DNA from: Hyphomonadaceae bacterium UKL13-1
Lineage (GTDB): Bacteria; Pseudomonadota; Alphaproteobacteria; Caulobacterales; Aquidulcibacteraceae
DNA: 64,000 nt
Assembly (NCBI GenBank): GCA_001602435.1
Contig: CP012156.1
Location: 310,001-374,000, forward strand
Direction of reading: 5' to 3'
Part shown: positions 43,229 through 52,772 of the stretch, in pieces
How the letters are laid out: every line of letters starts with the position of its first letter
How positions within the stretch are numbered: the stretch's first letter is position 1
Position numbers and translations under genes: made by a program
Notes under the pieces: generated by a model
What the model saw: the letters and a program-made list of their open reading frames with translations, nothing else
Told to the model about the DNA's origin: nothing
Database searches by the model: none

Positions 43229-44320
43229 GTGAAACACGAAGCTGACCCTGAAGACGCAGAGCCATCGTCCAGCACGCAAGTTGCTGGCGGAGAGGCCATT
43301 TTGCGCGGGAAGGCGACGATCAATGATGTGGCGCGCTTGGCCAAGGTTTCAAAAAAGACCGTCTCTCGCGTCATTAATGAATCACCCTTTGTGAAACAGA
43401 AGACCCGCGACGCCATTAAGGCGGTCATTGCCGAGCTGGGTTTCACGCCAGACCCACAAGCCCGCGCCCTAGCCCGCCGCAAGAGCTTTTTGGTTGGCTT
43501 GGTCTATGACAATCCAAGCCCGCAATATGTCGTGAACATTCAGCGCGGCATTTTGGATGCGCTGGAAGGCACCGACTTCCAATTGGTCTTGCATCCCTGT
43601 GACCGGTCGAAGCCCGATCATGTCGCTCGCATCCAATCCTTCATTCAACAGCACAAGCCCTTTGGCCTGATCCTGCCGCCCTCAGTGTCGGAGGATGAAC
43701 CTTTGGCGCTGGCCTTAAATGAGGCTGATGTTGATTATGTGCGCATCGCGTCGGTAGAACTGGATACACCGTCGCGCATGATCCGCACATTGGACGGCGA
43801 TGGTGGGGCGGCTGCAGGGCGGCACTTAGCCGATCTTGGCCATCGCCACATTGCCCATATTCACGGGCCTTTGAGTTTCCGCTCTACCCATGAGCGTCGT
43901 GCGGGATTTGAGCGCGCGCTGGCAGAAACAGGCCTTGTGCTGCGCCCTGAAATGGCTGTCGAGGGTGGCTATACGTTTGAAGGCGGGGTTGTTGCGGCAG
44001 AGCACTTATTGGCCCAACCAAATCCGCCCCAAGCCATTTTTGCGGGTAATGATGAAATGGCGACGGGGGCCTATGTGGCCGTGCGCCGGGCAGGCTTTCG
44101 CATTCCTGAAGATATTTCCATTGTCGGCTTTGACGATACCCCGATTGCCGGCAGGCTCTGGCCTGCTTTGACCACGGTTCGGTTGCCAATCCGTGAGATG
44201 GGGTCAGCGGCGGCGACTTTGCTTTTGCAGACTGCCGATGGCATGACCGCCAAGAAGCTCATCACCTTCTCGCCCGAAATTATTGTGCGGGGATCAACGG
44301 CGGCACCTGAAGCGCCTTAA
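43229..44320 (+). CDS. LacI family transcriptional regulator of the uronate/pectin locus
   Basis: A 363-residue repressor. An N-terminal extension of about 28 residues precedes the helix-turn-helix and hinge (ATINDVARLAKVSKKTVSRV, then the hinge containing FTPDPQARALARRK). The periplasmic-binding-protein-like effector domain starts FLVGLVYDNPSPQYV and ends with GFDDTPIAGRLWPALTTV. The start is GTG at 43229; the first ATG in frame is far downstream. It lies between the receptor operon and the kdu operon, both of which carry ACCGGT-core palindromes. It most likely represses them until an intermediate such as 2-keto-3-deoxygluconate or a unsaturated uronate binds; the effector is inference. Confidence 0.93.
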   Translation: MKHEADPEDAEPSSSTQVAGGEAILRGKATINDVARLAKVSKKTVSRVINESPFVKQKTRDAIKAVIAELGFTPDPQARALARRKSFLVGLVYDNPSPQYVVNIQRGILDALEGTDFQLVLHPCDRSKPDHVARIQSFIQQHKPFGLILPPSVSEDEPLALALNEADVDYVRIASVELDTPSRMIRTLDGDGGAAAGRHLADLGHRHIAHIHGPLSFRSTHERRAGFERALAETGLVLRPEMAVEGGYTFEGGVVAAEHLLAQPNPPQAIFAGNDEMATGAYVAVRRAGFRIPEDISIVGFDDTPIAGRLWPALTTVRLPIREMGSAAATLLLQTADGMTAKKLITFSPEIIVRGSTAAPEAP

Positions 44321-44385
44321 GCGCCGCAATCGCACTTGCCCGCTCACAGCCCCACTTGTCAGATGAAATCTTCCCGTATAAGACT

Positions 44386-44414
44386 TTGTCTCATATGACA
44401 CCGGTTACCATAAT
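44386..44414 (+). promoter_or_regulatory. kduI promoter with operator in the spacer
   Basis: A -35 box TTGTCT (44386-44391) and a -10 box CATAAT (44409-44414) are separated by 17 bases. The spacer contains TGACACCGGTTACC (44396-44409), which shares the ACCGGT core of the receptor operators. RNA polymerase and the LacI protein would compete here. The kduI start follows 32 bases after the -10. Confidence 0.72.
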
Positions 44415-44446
44415 GGTGACGGCGCTGGCTTGGGAGGGCCAAAAAG

Positions 44447-45295
44447 ATGTTCGACAAGGTTTATCACGCCACCCATCCAGACATGATGGCCGGGGCCGAT
44501 AATGACACGCTGCGCGCCCGTTATGTGGTCACCGAGATGTTCCAAGCCGATGAAATTCATCTGAATTATTCGCATAATGAGCGGATGGTCGTTGGTGGCG
44601 CGATGCCCGTCCATTCCCAAGTTGTGCTGCCACATCAGACCGAGCCTGCCTCTGCCGCTGGTCATCCTTTCTTGGAACGCCGCGAACTAGGCCTGATCAA
44701 TGTCGGCACCGGCGTCGGGATCGTCCATGTCGACGGTGTGGCGCATGAGATTAAGCCGCGCGACGGCCTCTATGTGCCGATGGGCTCAAAAGATGTGATC
44801 TTCGCGTCGCAATCGGCTGATGCACCTGCCAAATATTATCTGGTCTCAACCCCAGCCCATGCCCGCTTTGAGGTTGCGAAAATCTCGATTGAGACCGCCG
44901 TCCCGCTGGAGCGGGGATCGCTGGCGGAATCCAATGAGCGCGTCATCTACCAATACATCGTGCCTGCGACCGTAAAGTCGTGCCAGCTATTGTTAGGTCT
45001 GACCCAACTTAATACGGGCAGCGTCTGGAATACCATGCCGCCACACCTGCATGACCGCCGTTCGGAAGTTTATTTCTACTTTGGCTTGGGTGAGAAGGAT
45101 CGGGTTTTCCACTTCATGGGGGAAGAGGATAAGATCCGCCATATCGTCATGGAAAATGATGAGGCCGTGATCTCGCCGCCTTGGTCGATCCATATGGGTT
45201 CGGGCACCCGCAATTATTCCTTCATCTGGGCAATGGGCGGGGAAAACCTCGACTATACAGACCTCGCGGTCTGCGACATCTGCCAGTTGAAATAG
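44447..45295 (+). CDS. kduI: 5-dehydro-4-deoxy-D-glucuronate isomerase
   Basis: KduI converts 4-deoxy-L-threo-5-hexosulose uronate to 3-deoxy-D-glycero-2,5-hexodiulosonate, after lyase products have been opened. The 282-residue length is standard. The N-terminal [20 protein letters not shown] and [19 protein letters not shown] segments are diagnostic. The cupin metal site is visible as [15 protein letters not shown] (two His and a Glu) with a further His in [14 protein letters not shown]. It leads the kduI-kduD-kdgK-esterase-lyase operon. Confidence 0.97.
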   Translation: MFDKVYHATHPDMMAGADNDTLRARYVVTEMFQADEIHLNYSHNERMVVGGAMPVHSQVVLPHQTEPASAAGHPFLERRELGLINVGTGVGIVHVDGVAHEIKPRDGLYVPMGSKDVIFASQSADAPAKYYLVSTPAHARFEVAKISIETAVPLERGSLAESNERVIYQYIVPATVKSCQLLLGLTQLNTGSVWNTMPPHLHDRRSEVYFYFGLGEKDRVFHFMGEEDKIRHIVMENDEAVISPPWSIHMGSGTRNYSFIWAMGGENLDYTDLAVCDICQLK

Positions 45296-45311
45296 GCCGG
45301 GGGAGAAGATC

Positions 45312-46070
45312 ATGAGCCTTTCTTTTTTCAACCTGTCCGGCAAAGTCGCGCTCGTCACGGGTGCTAACACAGGTCTCGGCCAGGGTATCGCTTTGGCCTT
45401 GGCTGAAGCGGGGGCTGATATTGCCGCCGCTGGCATCGTTCCTGCGGACGAGACGGGTGCCAAGATAACGGCGCTGGGTCGTCGTTTCATCAATATTGAC
45501 GCCAATCTGATGAGCATTGAGCCTGTGGACCGCATTGTGGCAGAGACGCTGTCGGGTCTCGGTGGTCTCGACATTCTGGTCAATAATGCAGGCCTCATCC
45601 GCCGTCAGGATGCAGTCGATTTCTCCGAGAAGGACTGGGATGATGTGATGAATGTCAACATCAAGTCCGCCTTCTTCATGAGCCAAGCCGCCGGTAAAGT
45701 GATGATTGGCCAAGGCAGCGGCAAGATCATCAACATCGCCTCAATGTTGTCCTTTCAAGGCGGCATTCGCGTGCCGTCTTATACGGCATCCAAGAGCGGC
45801 ATCGCTGGCATCACCAAGCTGTTGGCGTGTGAGTGGGCGGCTAAAGGCCTCAACATCAATGCCATCGCGCCCGGCTATATGGCGACGGACAATACCGCCC
45901 AATTGCGGGCAGACGAAGAACGCTCCAGCGACATTTTAAAGCGCATCCCCGCTGGTCGTTGGGGGGAGCCTTCTGATCTGGGCGGCACGGCTGTCTTTTT
46001 GGCGTCAAAAGCGTCAGACTACCTCAATGGAGCCGTCATCCCCGTCGATGGCGGGTGGCTAGCAAGGTAG
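45312..46070 (+). CDS. kduD: 2-dehydro-3-deoxy-D-gluconate 5-dehydrogenase
   Basis: KduD reduces 3-deoxy-D-glycero-2,5-hexodiulosonate to 2-keto-3-deoxy-D-gluconate using NADH. The 252-residue short-chain dehydrogenase has the cofactor motif VTGANTGLGQGIA at about residue 16, VNNAGLIRR, the catalytic Ser in INIASMLSFQGG and Tyr/Lys in PSYTASKSGIAG. ALGRRFINIDANLMSIEP is typical of KduD. GGGGGAGAAG precedes the ATG. It lies 16 bases after kduI. Confidence 0.96.
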   Translation: MSLSFFNLSGKVALVTGANTGLGQGIALALAEAGADIAAAGIVPADETGAKITALGRRFINIDANLMSIEPVDRIVAETLSGLGGLDILVNNAGLIRRQDAVDFSEKDWDDVMNVNIKSAFFMSQAAGKVMIGQGSGKIINIASMLSFQGGIRVPSYTASKSGIAGITKLLACEWAAKGLNINAIAPGYMATDNTAQLRADEERSSDILKRIPAGRWGEPSDLGGTAVFLASKASDYLNGAVIPVDGGWLAR

Positions 46071-46076
46071 AAGTCG

Positions 46077-47075
46077 ATGGCAGGATCAGTCGTTTGTTTC
46101 GGGGAATTGCTGATCCGCCTCAGTGGGCCGGGCCATGAGCGCCTGTTGCAAACCCCAAGCTTAGACGTGGCGATTGGCGGGGCAGAAGCCAATGTCGCGG
46201 TCTGCCTCGCCCGCCTCGGCAATCAGGCACGTATGGCGAGTGTGGTGGCCGACAATGAGTTGGGCCAAGCCGCCATTGCCGAAATCCGAAAGCACGGCGT
46301 GGATACGGGCCTTGTTCGTCAGACCAAAGGCCGCATGGGACTTTATTTCCTGTCACATGGCGCGGTTAGCCGCCCGTCTGCGGTGCTGTATGACCGAGCT
46401 GACAGTGCCTTTGCAAAATCGGCTGCCGATCTGACGGTGCCAGCCGACGTCCTAGCCGGGGCTGAATGGTTGCATGTTTCTGGCGTAACCCCTGCCGTAG
46501 GGCCACAGGCCTCCAAGGCGGCTTTGGCCCTTGTTGAAGCTGCGACGCAAGTCGGGGTCAAAGTCTCGTTTGATGGCAATTATCGCGCCCAGCTTTGGGC
46601 CGCTTGGGCAGGCGATGGGCCTGCCATCCTGAAACAAATCCTCTCGCACGCCACCTTGGCTTTCATCAATGAGCGCGATGTCGAACTCATTTTGGGTGAG
46701 CGCTTTGAAAACCGGGAAGCCGCCTTGCAACGCGCCTTTGAGGTGTTCCCACGGCTTCACTGGATCGCAGCCACAACGCGCACTTTGGCCTCGGTCACCC
46801 ACCAAGGCTTGCAAGGCGAATTGGTCAGCCGAACCGAGCGTTTTGTCTCGAAAGAACATGAGCTCGCAGGCGTTGTGGATCGCATCGGCGCGGGTGATGC
46901 CTTTGCTGCCGGCCTGCTGCATGGCCTTTTGGCGCAGCATGGGCCTCAAGCCTGTTTGGAATTTGCCGTGGCCTCCGCAGTGATCAAACACTCCATCCCC
47001 GGCGACTTTAACTTGACCAATCTTCAGGAAGTCACTGAAGGCATGGCTGGTGGCGGGCTCGATGTCCGCCGTTGA
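46077..47075 (+). CDS. kdgK: 2-dehydro-3-deoxygluconokinase
   Basis: KdgK phosphorylates 2-keto-3-deoxygluconate to KDPG, the last step shared by the pectate and galacturonate branches. The 332-residue PfkB/ribokinase-fold protein begins VVCFGELLIRLSGPG and has the N-terminal GGAEANVAVCLARLG signature. The C-terminal signature reads DRIGAGDAFAAGLLHG with the catalytic Asp. The 3' end overlaps the start of the esterase gene. The aldolase that would cleave the product is not in this window. Confidence 0.95.
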   Translation: MAGSVVCFGELLIRLSGPGHERLLQTPSLDVAIGGAEANVAVCLARLGNQARMASVVADNELGQAAIAEIRKHGVDTGLVRQTKGRMGLYFLSHGAVSRPSAVLYDRADSAFAKSAADLTVPADVLAGAEWLHVSGVTPAVGPQASKAALALVEAATQVGVKVSFDGNYRAQLWAAWAGDGPAILKQILSHATLAFINERDVELILGERFENREAALQRAFEVFPRLHWIAATTRTLASVTHQGLQGELVSRTERFVSKEHELAGVVDRIGAGDAFAAGLLHGLLAQHGPQACLEFAVASAVIKHSIPGDFNLTNLQEVTEGMAGGGLDVRR

Positions 47076-48654
47076 AGTTGGCGCGCTTGGTGGTGCCACG
47101 TCGCGCCGCATGATCTTGGCCGGTGGCTTGCTCACAGGCCTGCTTCCTCAAACCCTGTGGGCGGATGAAGCGCAAAGTCTGGTCCAGACGACCTTTGGTC
47201 CGGTGCGCGGGCGCAAGCAGGCAGGACTGCATGTGTTCAAGGGTGTCCGCTATGGTGCTGATACCGCGACCACGCGCTTTGCAGCCCCTAAGCCACCCAC
47301 GCCGTGGCAAGAGCCTGTGGAGGCCATCGATTATGGTCCTGCCAGTCCGCAGGCAGGCAGCGAACCTAACCAATCTGAAGATTGCTTGTTCCTCAATGTC
47401 TGGACCGCCAGCCTTGATCCGCGCGCGAAGAAGCCAGTCATGGTCTATATCCATGGCGGGGCTTACAATACCGGTTCTGGCTCCTCGCCTTTGACCGATG
47501 GCAGTGGTTTGGCGGCAGAAGAAGATGTGGTGGTCGTCACCCTCAACCACCGCCTCAATGCCTTTGGCTATCTCTATCTGGGCCAGCTTCTTCCAGACCT
47601 TGCGCCAGATAGCGGCAATGCAGGGCAGTTGGACTTGGTGCTGGCGCTCACTTGGGTGAAAGCCAATATTGCCCGCTTTGGCGGCGATCCATCCCGCGTC
47701 ATGCTGTTTGGGCAATCGGGCGGTGGGGCCAAGATTGCATCATTGATGGCCGCCCCTGCGGCTTCTGGCCTATTTCATGCGGTCGCGACCATGAGTGGTC
47801 AACAGGTGACGGCCTCTGGCCCCCTTAACGCCACTGCACGAGCAAAGGCGTTTTTGGACGCCTTGAAAGTTTCCTCGCACGAAGTGTTCACTATACCCAC
47901 GGCGCGCCTGATCGAGGCTTTAAACACAGCAGATCCGATCAATTCCACCCAAAAGCTTTATTTCGGCCCGGTATTGGATCAGCGGCATTTATCCCGCCAC
48001 CCATTCTGGCCAGATGCGCCGCCTCAATCGGCACGTATCCCGATGATCCTAGGCAATATGGCCAATGAGACCCGCACTCTGATTGGCCGATCAAATCCTG
48101 CCGCCTTTAGCCTGAGCTTTGACGCGCTACCGAGCTGGCTTGCCACCCACATGCGGACCGACATTTCGCCAGCCCATGTGATTGCGACCTATCAGGCCGC
48201 CTATCCCGGCATCTCTGCCTCAGACTTATTCTTCGCCGCAACGACGGCGGGACGGTCCTGGCGCGGGCAAGTGGAAGAAGCCGATGCGCGCGCCCGGCAA
48301 GGCGCACCGACTTGGGTGTACCGCTTTGATCTGAAAAGCCCGGAAGATGACGGTAAATGGGGGGCCTATCATACACTCGATATCCCTCATGCCTTCCGCA
48401 CCTTAGCCGCTTCTGGCCCCATGACGGGCACAGGCCCTGAGGCGCGTAAGGTGAGTAGGGAGCTTTCCTCCGCCCTTGTCAGTCTGGCCCGTACGGGATC
48501 GCCTCAGACCAAGGGCCTGCCATCTTGGCCGCTTCACAGTTTGAAGCGGCGGGAGACGATGATCTTTGACACCACGACACGTGTGGAATTTGATCCGCGC
48601 GGGGTGGAGCGCGCTTTGTTTCAGACCGTGCCTTTCATCCAATGGGGTAGCTGA
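47062..48654 (+). CDS. Type-B carboxylesterase, exported
   Basis: A 530-residue esterase. The N-terminus (SRRMILAGGLLTGLLPQTLW) looks like a twin-arginine or Sec signal. The family signature EDCLFLNVWTA is at about residue 107, the oxyanion loop is VMVYIHGGAYNTGSG, and the nucleophile elbow is LFGQSGGGAKIAS. A late LDIPHAFRTL holds the catalytic His. The ATG at 47062 overlaps kdgK by 14 bases; the first ATG of the frame is 12 bases earlier. Being between kdgK and a pectate lyase, it may remove acyl or methyl groups from pectin so that the lyases can act; the substrate is inferred from context only. Confidence 0.88.
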   Translation: MSAVEVGALGGATSRRMILAGGLLTGLLPQTLWADEAQSLVQTTFGPVRGRKQAGLHVFKGVRYGADTATTRFAAPKPPTPWQEPVEAIDYGPASPQAGSEPNQSEDCLFLNVWTASLDPRAKKPVMVYIHGGAYNTGSGSSPLTDGSGLAAEEDVVVVTLNHRLNAFGYLYLGQLLPDLAPDSGNAGQLDLVLALTWVKANIARFGGDPSRVMLFGQSGGGAKIASLMAAPAASGLFHAVATMSGQQVTASGPLNATARAKAFLDALKVSSHEVFTIPTARLIEALNTADPINSTQKLYFGPVLDQRHLSRHPFWPDAPPQSARIPMILGNMANETRTLIGRSNPAAFSLSFDALPSWLATHMRTDISPAHVIATYQAAYPGISASDLFFAATTAGRSWRGQVEEADARARQGAPTWVYRFDLKSPEDDGKWGAYHTLDIPHAFRTLAASGPMTGTGPEARKVSRELSSALVSLARTGSPQTKGLPSWPLHSLKRRETMIFDTTTRVEFDPRGVERALFQTVPFIQWGS

Positions 48655-50009
48655 TGGGCCGGACGCTTTCGTCGCTGGGTTTGGCCAGCCTACTTCTGGC
48701 TGCCAGCGCCAGCGCGCAAACCCCTACCCAAGCTCTGCGCGCTTTTCCCGGTGCCGAAGGGTTTGGCGCGTTCACCCAAGGCGGGCGCGGCGGGCGCGTC
48801 ATCAAAGTGACCAATCTGGCAGATGCAGGACCGGGCAGTCTGCGCGCCGCAATAGAAGCCAAAGGCCCGCGCATCATCCTGTTTGAAACGGGTGGCACGA
48901 TTGAGCTTCAATCGCCTTTGGTGATCCGCAATCCGTTTGTGACCGTCGCTGGCCAAACGGCCCCGGGAGACGGGATTACGCTCAAAGGCCACGCCCTTTT
49001 GGTCTCTGCCAGTGAAGTCATCGTGCGCTTCATCCGGGTGCGGCCGGGCGACATCTCTAAGACTGAGACCGATTCCATCTCGCTGACCGCTGGCCGCAAC
49101 ATCATCATCGATCATTGCTCGGCCTCTTGGTCCACGGATGAGACTTTGTCGGTCTCGCAGCAAATGACCCAAGGCGAACGGCAATTGGACCTTGTGACGG
49201 TGCAATGGTCCATCGTCTCAGAATCCTTAGACCAATCGGTCCATTCTAAGGGCGCGCATGGCTATGGGTCACTCGTGCGCGGGTCGGCCGGGTCTCGCTA
49301 TAGCTTTCACCATAATCTCTGGGCACATCATCGCGCGCGCCTGCCACGGCCTGGCAATTTCGCCGACGCCAAGCTCGACCCCCAAGGCCCGATCTTCGAC
49401 TTCACCAACAACGTCTTTTACAATTGGGGCAGCGACGGCTCCGGCTATAATGTCGATGACACGGCCATCAGCCGCTATAGCTTCCGCGCCAATTCTTACC
49501 GTCAAGGCGCGAATTCTAAATCCGCTTTGGCATTCGTCGAGTCAGCCCCCGGCGCGCAAGCACATTTCTCGGGCAATTTCATGAATGGGGTGAGCGCAGA
49601 TACCGCCGCCATTGTCCGTCTAAAGCGGCCGCTTGAGGGCTATTTCTCCGTCACACCGTTTGAAAATGGCGGCTTAGTGGCAGAGCCCGCCCTTGTCGCG
49701 GAAGAAAAAGTCTTGGCCAAGGCTGGGGCTTCGCTGGTGCGCGACACCGTCGATGCGCGCGCGGTACAAGATGTGCGCGCCCGGACCGGGCAGATCATCA
49801 ATTCCCAAGCCGATGTGGGCGGCTGGCCCGCGCTTGCGACGGGCAACCCGCGCCCAGACAGCGACGGGGATGGCTTACCAGATGCGTGGGAAATCCAGTA
49901 CAAGCTCAACCCAGATGATGCGCGCGATGCCGCACTCGACCCCGATCAAGATGGCATCAGCCACCTAGAAGTCTGGCTGAACGCGCTGGTTCGCGGATTA
50001 GGCCACTAA
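48654..50009 (+). CDS. Pectate lyase, polysaccharide lyase family 1, with calcium-binding tail
   Basis: A 451-residue secreted lyase that cleaves polygalacturonate by beta-elimination. Signal peptide MGRTLSSLGLASLLLAASASA precedes FPGAEGFGAFTQGGRGG. The parallel beta-helix carries NIIIDHCSASWSTDETLSV, the equivalent of the conserved calcium-site strand, and SFHHNLWAHHRARLPRPG with the catalytic Arg region. The last 50 residues contain DSDGDGLPDAWE and DPDQDGISHLE, calcium-binding loops of the thrombospondin type-3 or dockerin-like kind. The ATG overlaps the esterase stop (TGATG). Last gene of the kdu operon; its end overlaps dctM of the opposite strand by 12 bases. Confidence 0.93.
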   Translation: MGRTLSSLGLASLLLAASASAQTPTQALRAFPGAEGFGAFTQGGRGGRVIKVTNLADAGPGSLRAAIEAKGPRIILFETGGTIELQSPLVIRNPFVTVAGQTAPGDGITLKGHALLVSASEVIVRFIRVRPGDISKTETDSISLTAGRNIIIDHCSASWSTDETLSVSQQMTQGERQLDLVTVQWSIVSESLDQSVHSKGAHGYGSLVRGSAGSRYSFHHNLWAHHRARLPRPGNFADAKLDPQGPIFDFTNNVFYNWGSDGSGYNVDDTAISRYSFRANSYRQGANSKSALAFVESAPGAQAHFSGNFMNGVSADTAAIVRLKRPLEGYFSVTPFENGGLVAEPALVAEEKVLAKAGASLVRDTVDARAVQDVRARTGQIINSQADVGGWPALATGNPRPDSDGDGLPDAWEIQYKLNPDDARDAALDPDQDGISHLEVWLNALVRGLGH

Positions 50010-51278
50010 GCTTGGCAGCCACAGCGACAGCTGCGGGAAGATCATCACCAGAGCCAGAACAAAGAGTGCCGCCAGATAGAAGGGCCACATGCCGCGTACG
50101 GCTTCCATCACGCTGATCTTGCCAATCGACGCGCCTAAGAACAGCACCGAGCCAACAGGTGGCGTCACCAGACCAATGCCCGCGGACAGGATCAGCACGA
50201 CGCCAAAATGCACCGGGTCAATATGATAGGCCTTGGCCACGGGCAGGAAGATGGGCGTGGAAATGATGATTAGCGGCGCCAAATCCATAAAGGTGCCCAA
50301 GACCAAAAGGCAAAGCACCATCAAGGCAAGGACCGTCAGCTTGTCATGGGCAATCGCTTTCATGGCGTCCACCGCGTGGCTGGGCACTTGCAAATAGGCC
50401 ATCATCCAGCCAAAGGCGCCGGCTGCACCAATAACGAAGAGGACAGAGCCGGTGGTTTTGGCTGCCCCCTTGGCGGCATCGACGAAGGCGTTCCAGCTGA
50501 GGCTGCGATAGACGATCAACGTCACCAAGACCGCATAGACCACGGCCACTGAAGCGCTCTCAATTGCCGTAAAAATCCCGGCCTTGATGCCCACAAAGAT
50601 AATCAACACCAGAACCAAAGCTGGCAAGGCCGTGACGAAGGTCGTCAAAAGTGCGCGCGCACCCACCTTGCCTTCGGCTTGATAGCCGCGCTTTACCGCC
50701 AGAATATAGGCCGTCGCCATGACGGCGAGCGCCAGCATTAAGGCTGGAATAATCCCTGCTGAGAAGAGGGCCGTGATCGAAATCCCGCCACCAGCCGCAG
50801 CCGAAAACAGGATCATATTGTGCGAGGGCGGCACCAAAAGCGCGACGAGAGCCGCTGAAATCGTCACATTGACCGCATAATCCTTGTCATAGCCGCGTTG
50901 GGCCATTTGTGGGATCATGGTGCCACCAACGGCTGAGATATCAGCAATGGCAGAGCCTGACACGCCGCCAAACAAGGTCGAGGCGACAACACTGACTTGG
51001 GCGAGGCCACCCCGGAAACGGCCAACCAAGGCGCTGGCGAGCGCAATAATCCGCTCAGAAATACCGCCTTTCAGCATCAACTCACCGGCGAATACAAACA
51101 GCGGGATGGCTAGAAGGCCGACCGACGAGATATCCGCTGCTGCTTGTTGGCCAACCACGATCGGCGGGATGCCCGCCACGAGAGCGGCACTAATGGTGGA
51201 AATGATCAAGGCAATCGCTACGGGCGCGCCGAGAACCAGAAGAAGGGCGAAGACTAGGAAAAGTGCCGCAAGAGCCAT
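49998..51278 (-). CDS. TRAP transporter large permease (DctM)
   Basis: A 426-residue inner-membrane protein with about a dozen hydrophobic helices, the usual size for DctM. The N-terminal GAPVAIALIISTISAALVAG segment, the GGVSGSAIADISAVGGTMIP motif and a VPPSHNMILFSAAAGGGISI loop are typical. It carries the sodium-driven transport step of a DctPQM system and is the last gene of the hydratase-dctP-dctQ-dctM operon. Uptake of galacturonate or unsaturated oligogalacturonides is inferred from its place in the locus. Confidence 0.94.
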   Translation of the reverse strand: MALAALFLVFALLLVLGAPVAIALIISTISAALVAGIPPIVVGQQAAADISSVGLLAIPLFVFAGELMLKGGISERIIALASALVGRFRGGLAQVSVVASTLFGGVSGSAIADISAVGGTMIPQMAQRGYDKDYAVNVTISAALVALLVPPSHNMILFSAAAGGGISITALFSAGIIPALMLALAVMATAYILAVKRGYQAEGKVGARALLTTFVTALPALVLVLIIFVGIKAGIFTAIESASVAVVYAVLVTLIVYRSLSWNAFVDAAKGAAKTTGSVLFVIGAAGAFGWMMAYLQVPSHAVDAMKAIAHDKLTVLALMVLCLLVLGTFMDLAPLIIISTPIFLPVAKAYHIDPVHFGVVLILSAGIGLVTPPVGSVLFLGASIGKISVMEAVRGMWPFYLAALFVLALVMIFPQLSLWLPSLVA

Positions 51279-51289
51279 CGGTTTCGTCC

Positions 51290-51784
51290 TTAGTTTTTCT
51301 GGCGCGCGACGAGGCGCTCAGCCGCAAACAGCGCCATGATGCTGGCACCAATGGCAAAGGGCACATAGCGAATGCCTGCTGGGATGGGTGCACCTGCCAT
51401 GCTGACATCCCAATTATCTAAAGCGAGAGTCATGCCCCAATAGGCCAACAAAAGCGCGACGCCTAAGGTGAGTGCGAGAAGCAATCTGCGAACAAGGGCT
51501 TGGATGCCTGCAGGCATGGCGTCGAGGATGTTGGAGAAGGAAAAGTGCGTGCCTTCCCGGACCCCAACCGCGGCGGCCATCATCACGGTCATGCCCATGA
51601 AGAAGACCGAAACGGGCTCGGTCCACCCCGGCGAATTATTCAAAATATAGCGGGCAAAGACCTGCCAAGCCTGCACCAAGGTGATGATGACAAGGCCCGT
51701 TAGGGCAACAATTTTACAGGCATTGGCCAGTCGGTCTAACAAGCTGACAGGGCCAAGCGGAGCTGAATTTTGTTCGTTTTCCAT
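51290..51784 (-). CDS. TRAP transporter small permease (DctQ)
   Basis: A 164-residue protein with four predicted membrane helices. The family motif WQVFARYILNNSPGWTEPVS, with the conserved Arg-Tyr and Trp-Thr-Glu, lies at about residue 37. REGTHFSFSNILDAMP, with the conserved Gly-x-His-Phe, follows. The start at 51784 is one base after the dctP stop; the longer open frame to 51826 overlaps dctP. It couples the binding protein to DctM. Confidence 0.93.
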   Translation of the reverse strand: MENEQNSAPLGPVSLLDRLANACKIVALTGLVIITLVQAWQVFARYILNNSPGWTEPVSVFFMGMTVMMAAAVGVREGTHFSFSNILDAMPAGIQALVRRLLLALTLGVALLLAYWGMTLALDNWDVSMAGAPIPAGIRYVPFAIGASIMALFAAERLVARQKN

Positions 51785-51785
51785 G

Positions 51786-52772
51786 TCAAACCATCGCTCT
51801 GACAGCCGCAAAAAGGCGCGCGACATCGGGGTTGCTAAGGCGTTTGGCGTTGATGGGGTCGCAGACGGCTTTGAAGGCTGCCTTATTGACCTCCACCACT
51901 TTGGTCCCGGCTGCGAGGGCTTTGGTGCGCGACTCAGCTTCGGTTTTCACCCAAGCTTCCCGCATCACGGCCACAGAAGCCTTGGCAAGGTCGCGAACCA
52001 AGGCTTGGTCCTTTTGGCTCAACTGGCCAAAGCTTTTGGCGGACATCATCAGGAATTCTGGCGAATAGGAATGTTGGGTTTGCGACCAATAATGGGCTAC
52101 TTCGAGGTGACGCGCGGTCTCAAAGGTTGGCCAATTATTCTCCGCCCCATCGATCAAGCGGCTCTGCAGCGAGGAATAAACTGCACTGAAGCTTAAAGGC
52201 GTCGGGTTGGCCCCCATCGCGCCGACGGCATCGATAAAGACATCCGATTGCGGCACGCGAATTTTGAGGCCATGCAGATCCTTCGGCGTCTCAATCGGCC
52301 GATGCGTATTGTAGAAACAGCGACCACCAGCGTCATAAGAGGCCAGGCCGATCAGATCGCGCGCTTGAAAGCCGTCGAGGATTTCTTGACCCACTGCCCC
52401 ATCGAGGACGCGGTGCAGATGGTCATCATTCTCAATCACAAACGGCATGGAGACCACTTGGGTCAGTGGAAAGGCATTGTTGAGGGCTGCCGCATTGGCG
52501 CGACAAATGTCGATCACACCTGATTGCGCCAAAGAAATCGTATCATCCTCGGCACCTAATTGGCCGGAAGGATAGCTGCGAATGGACAGCCGACCACCGG
52601 TTTCTTTCGCTAAATTCTCCCCCAGCCACTTCACGGCCGTAACAGTTGGATAGCCGTCGCGGTGCACGTCACAAGCGGTCAAAACGCCACCTGCGCTGTG
52701 GGGTTGGCAGGCAGAAACCAGTGGCAAAGCAAGGCCTGCTGTGGCCAAAAGATTGCGCCGAGTAAACATCAT
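51786..52772 (-). CDS. TRAP transporter substrate-binding protein (DctP), lipoprotein-like
   Basis: A 328-residue periplasmic binding protein. The N-terminus FTRRNLLATAGLALPLVSAC combines a twin-arginine motif with a lipobox ending in Cys at about residue 22. Family features include SIRSYPSGQLGAEDDTISLA, LKIRVPQSDVFIDAVGAMGA with the Arg that binds the ligand carboxylate, and QSRLIDGAENNWPTF. The Arg fits an organic acid such as a uronate. Two adjacent ATG codons overlap the preceding hydratase stop. The combination of Tat-type and lipoprotein signals is a little unusual. Confidence 0.92.
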   Translation of the reverse strand: MMFTRRNLLATAGLALPLVSACQPHSAGGVLTACDVHRDGYPTVTAVKWLGENLAKETGGRLSIRSYPSGQLGAEDDTISLAQSGVIDICRANAAALNNAFPLTQVVSMPFVIENDDHLHRVLDGAVGQEILDGFQARDLIGLASYDAGGRCFYNTHRPIETPKDLHGLKIRVPQSDVFIDAVGAMGANPTPLSFSAVYSSLQSRLIDGAENNWPTFETARHLEVAHYWSQTQHSYSPEFLMMSAKSFGQLSQKDQALVRDLAKASVAVMREAWVKTEAESRTKALAAGTKVVEVNKAAFKAVCDPINAKRLSNPDVARLFAAVRAMV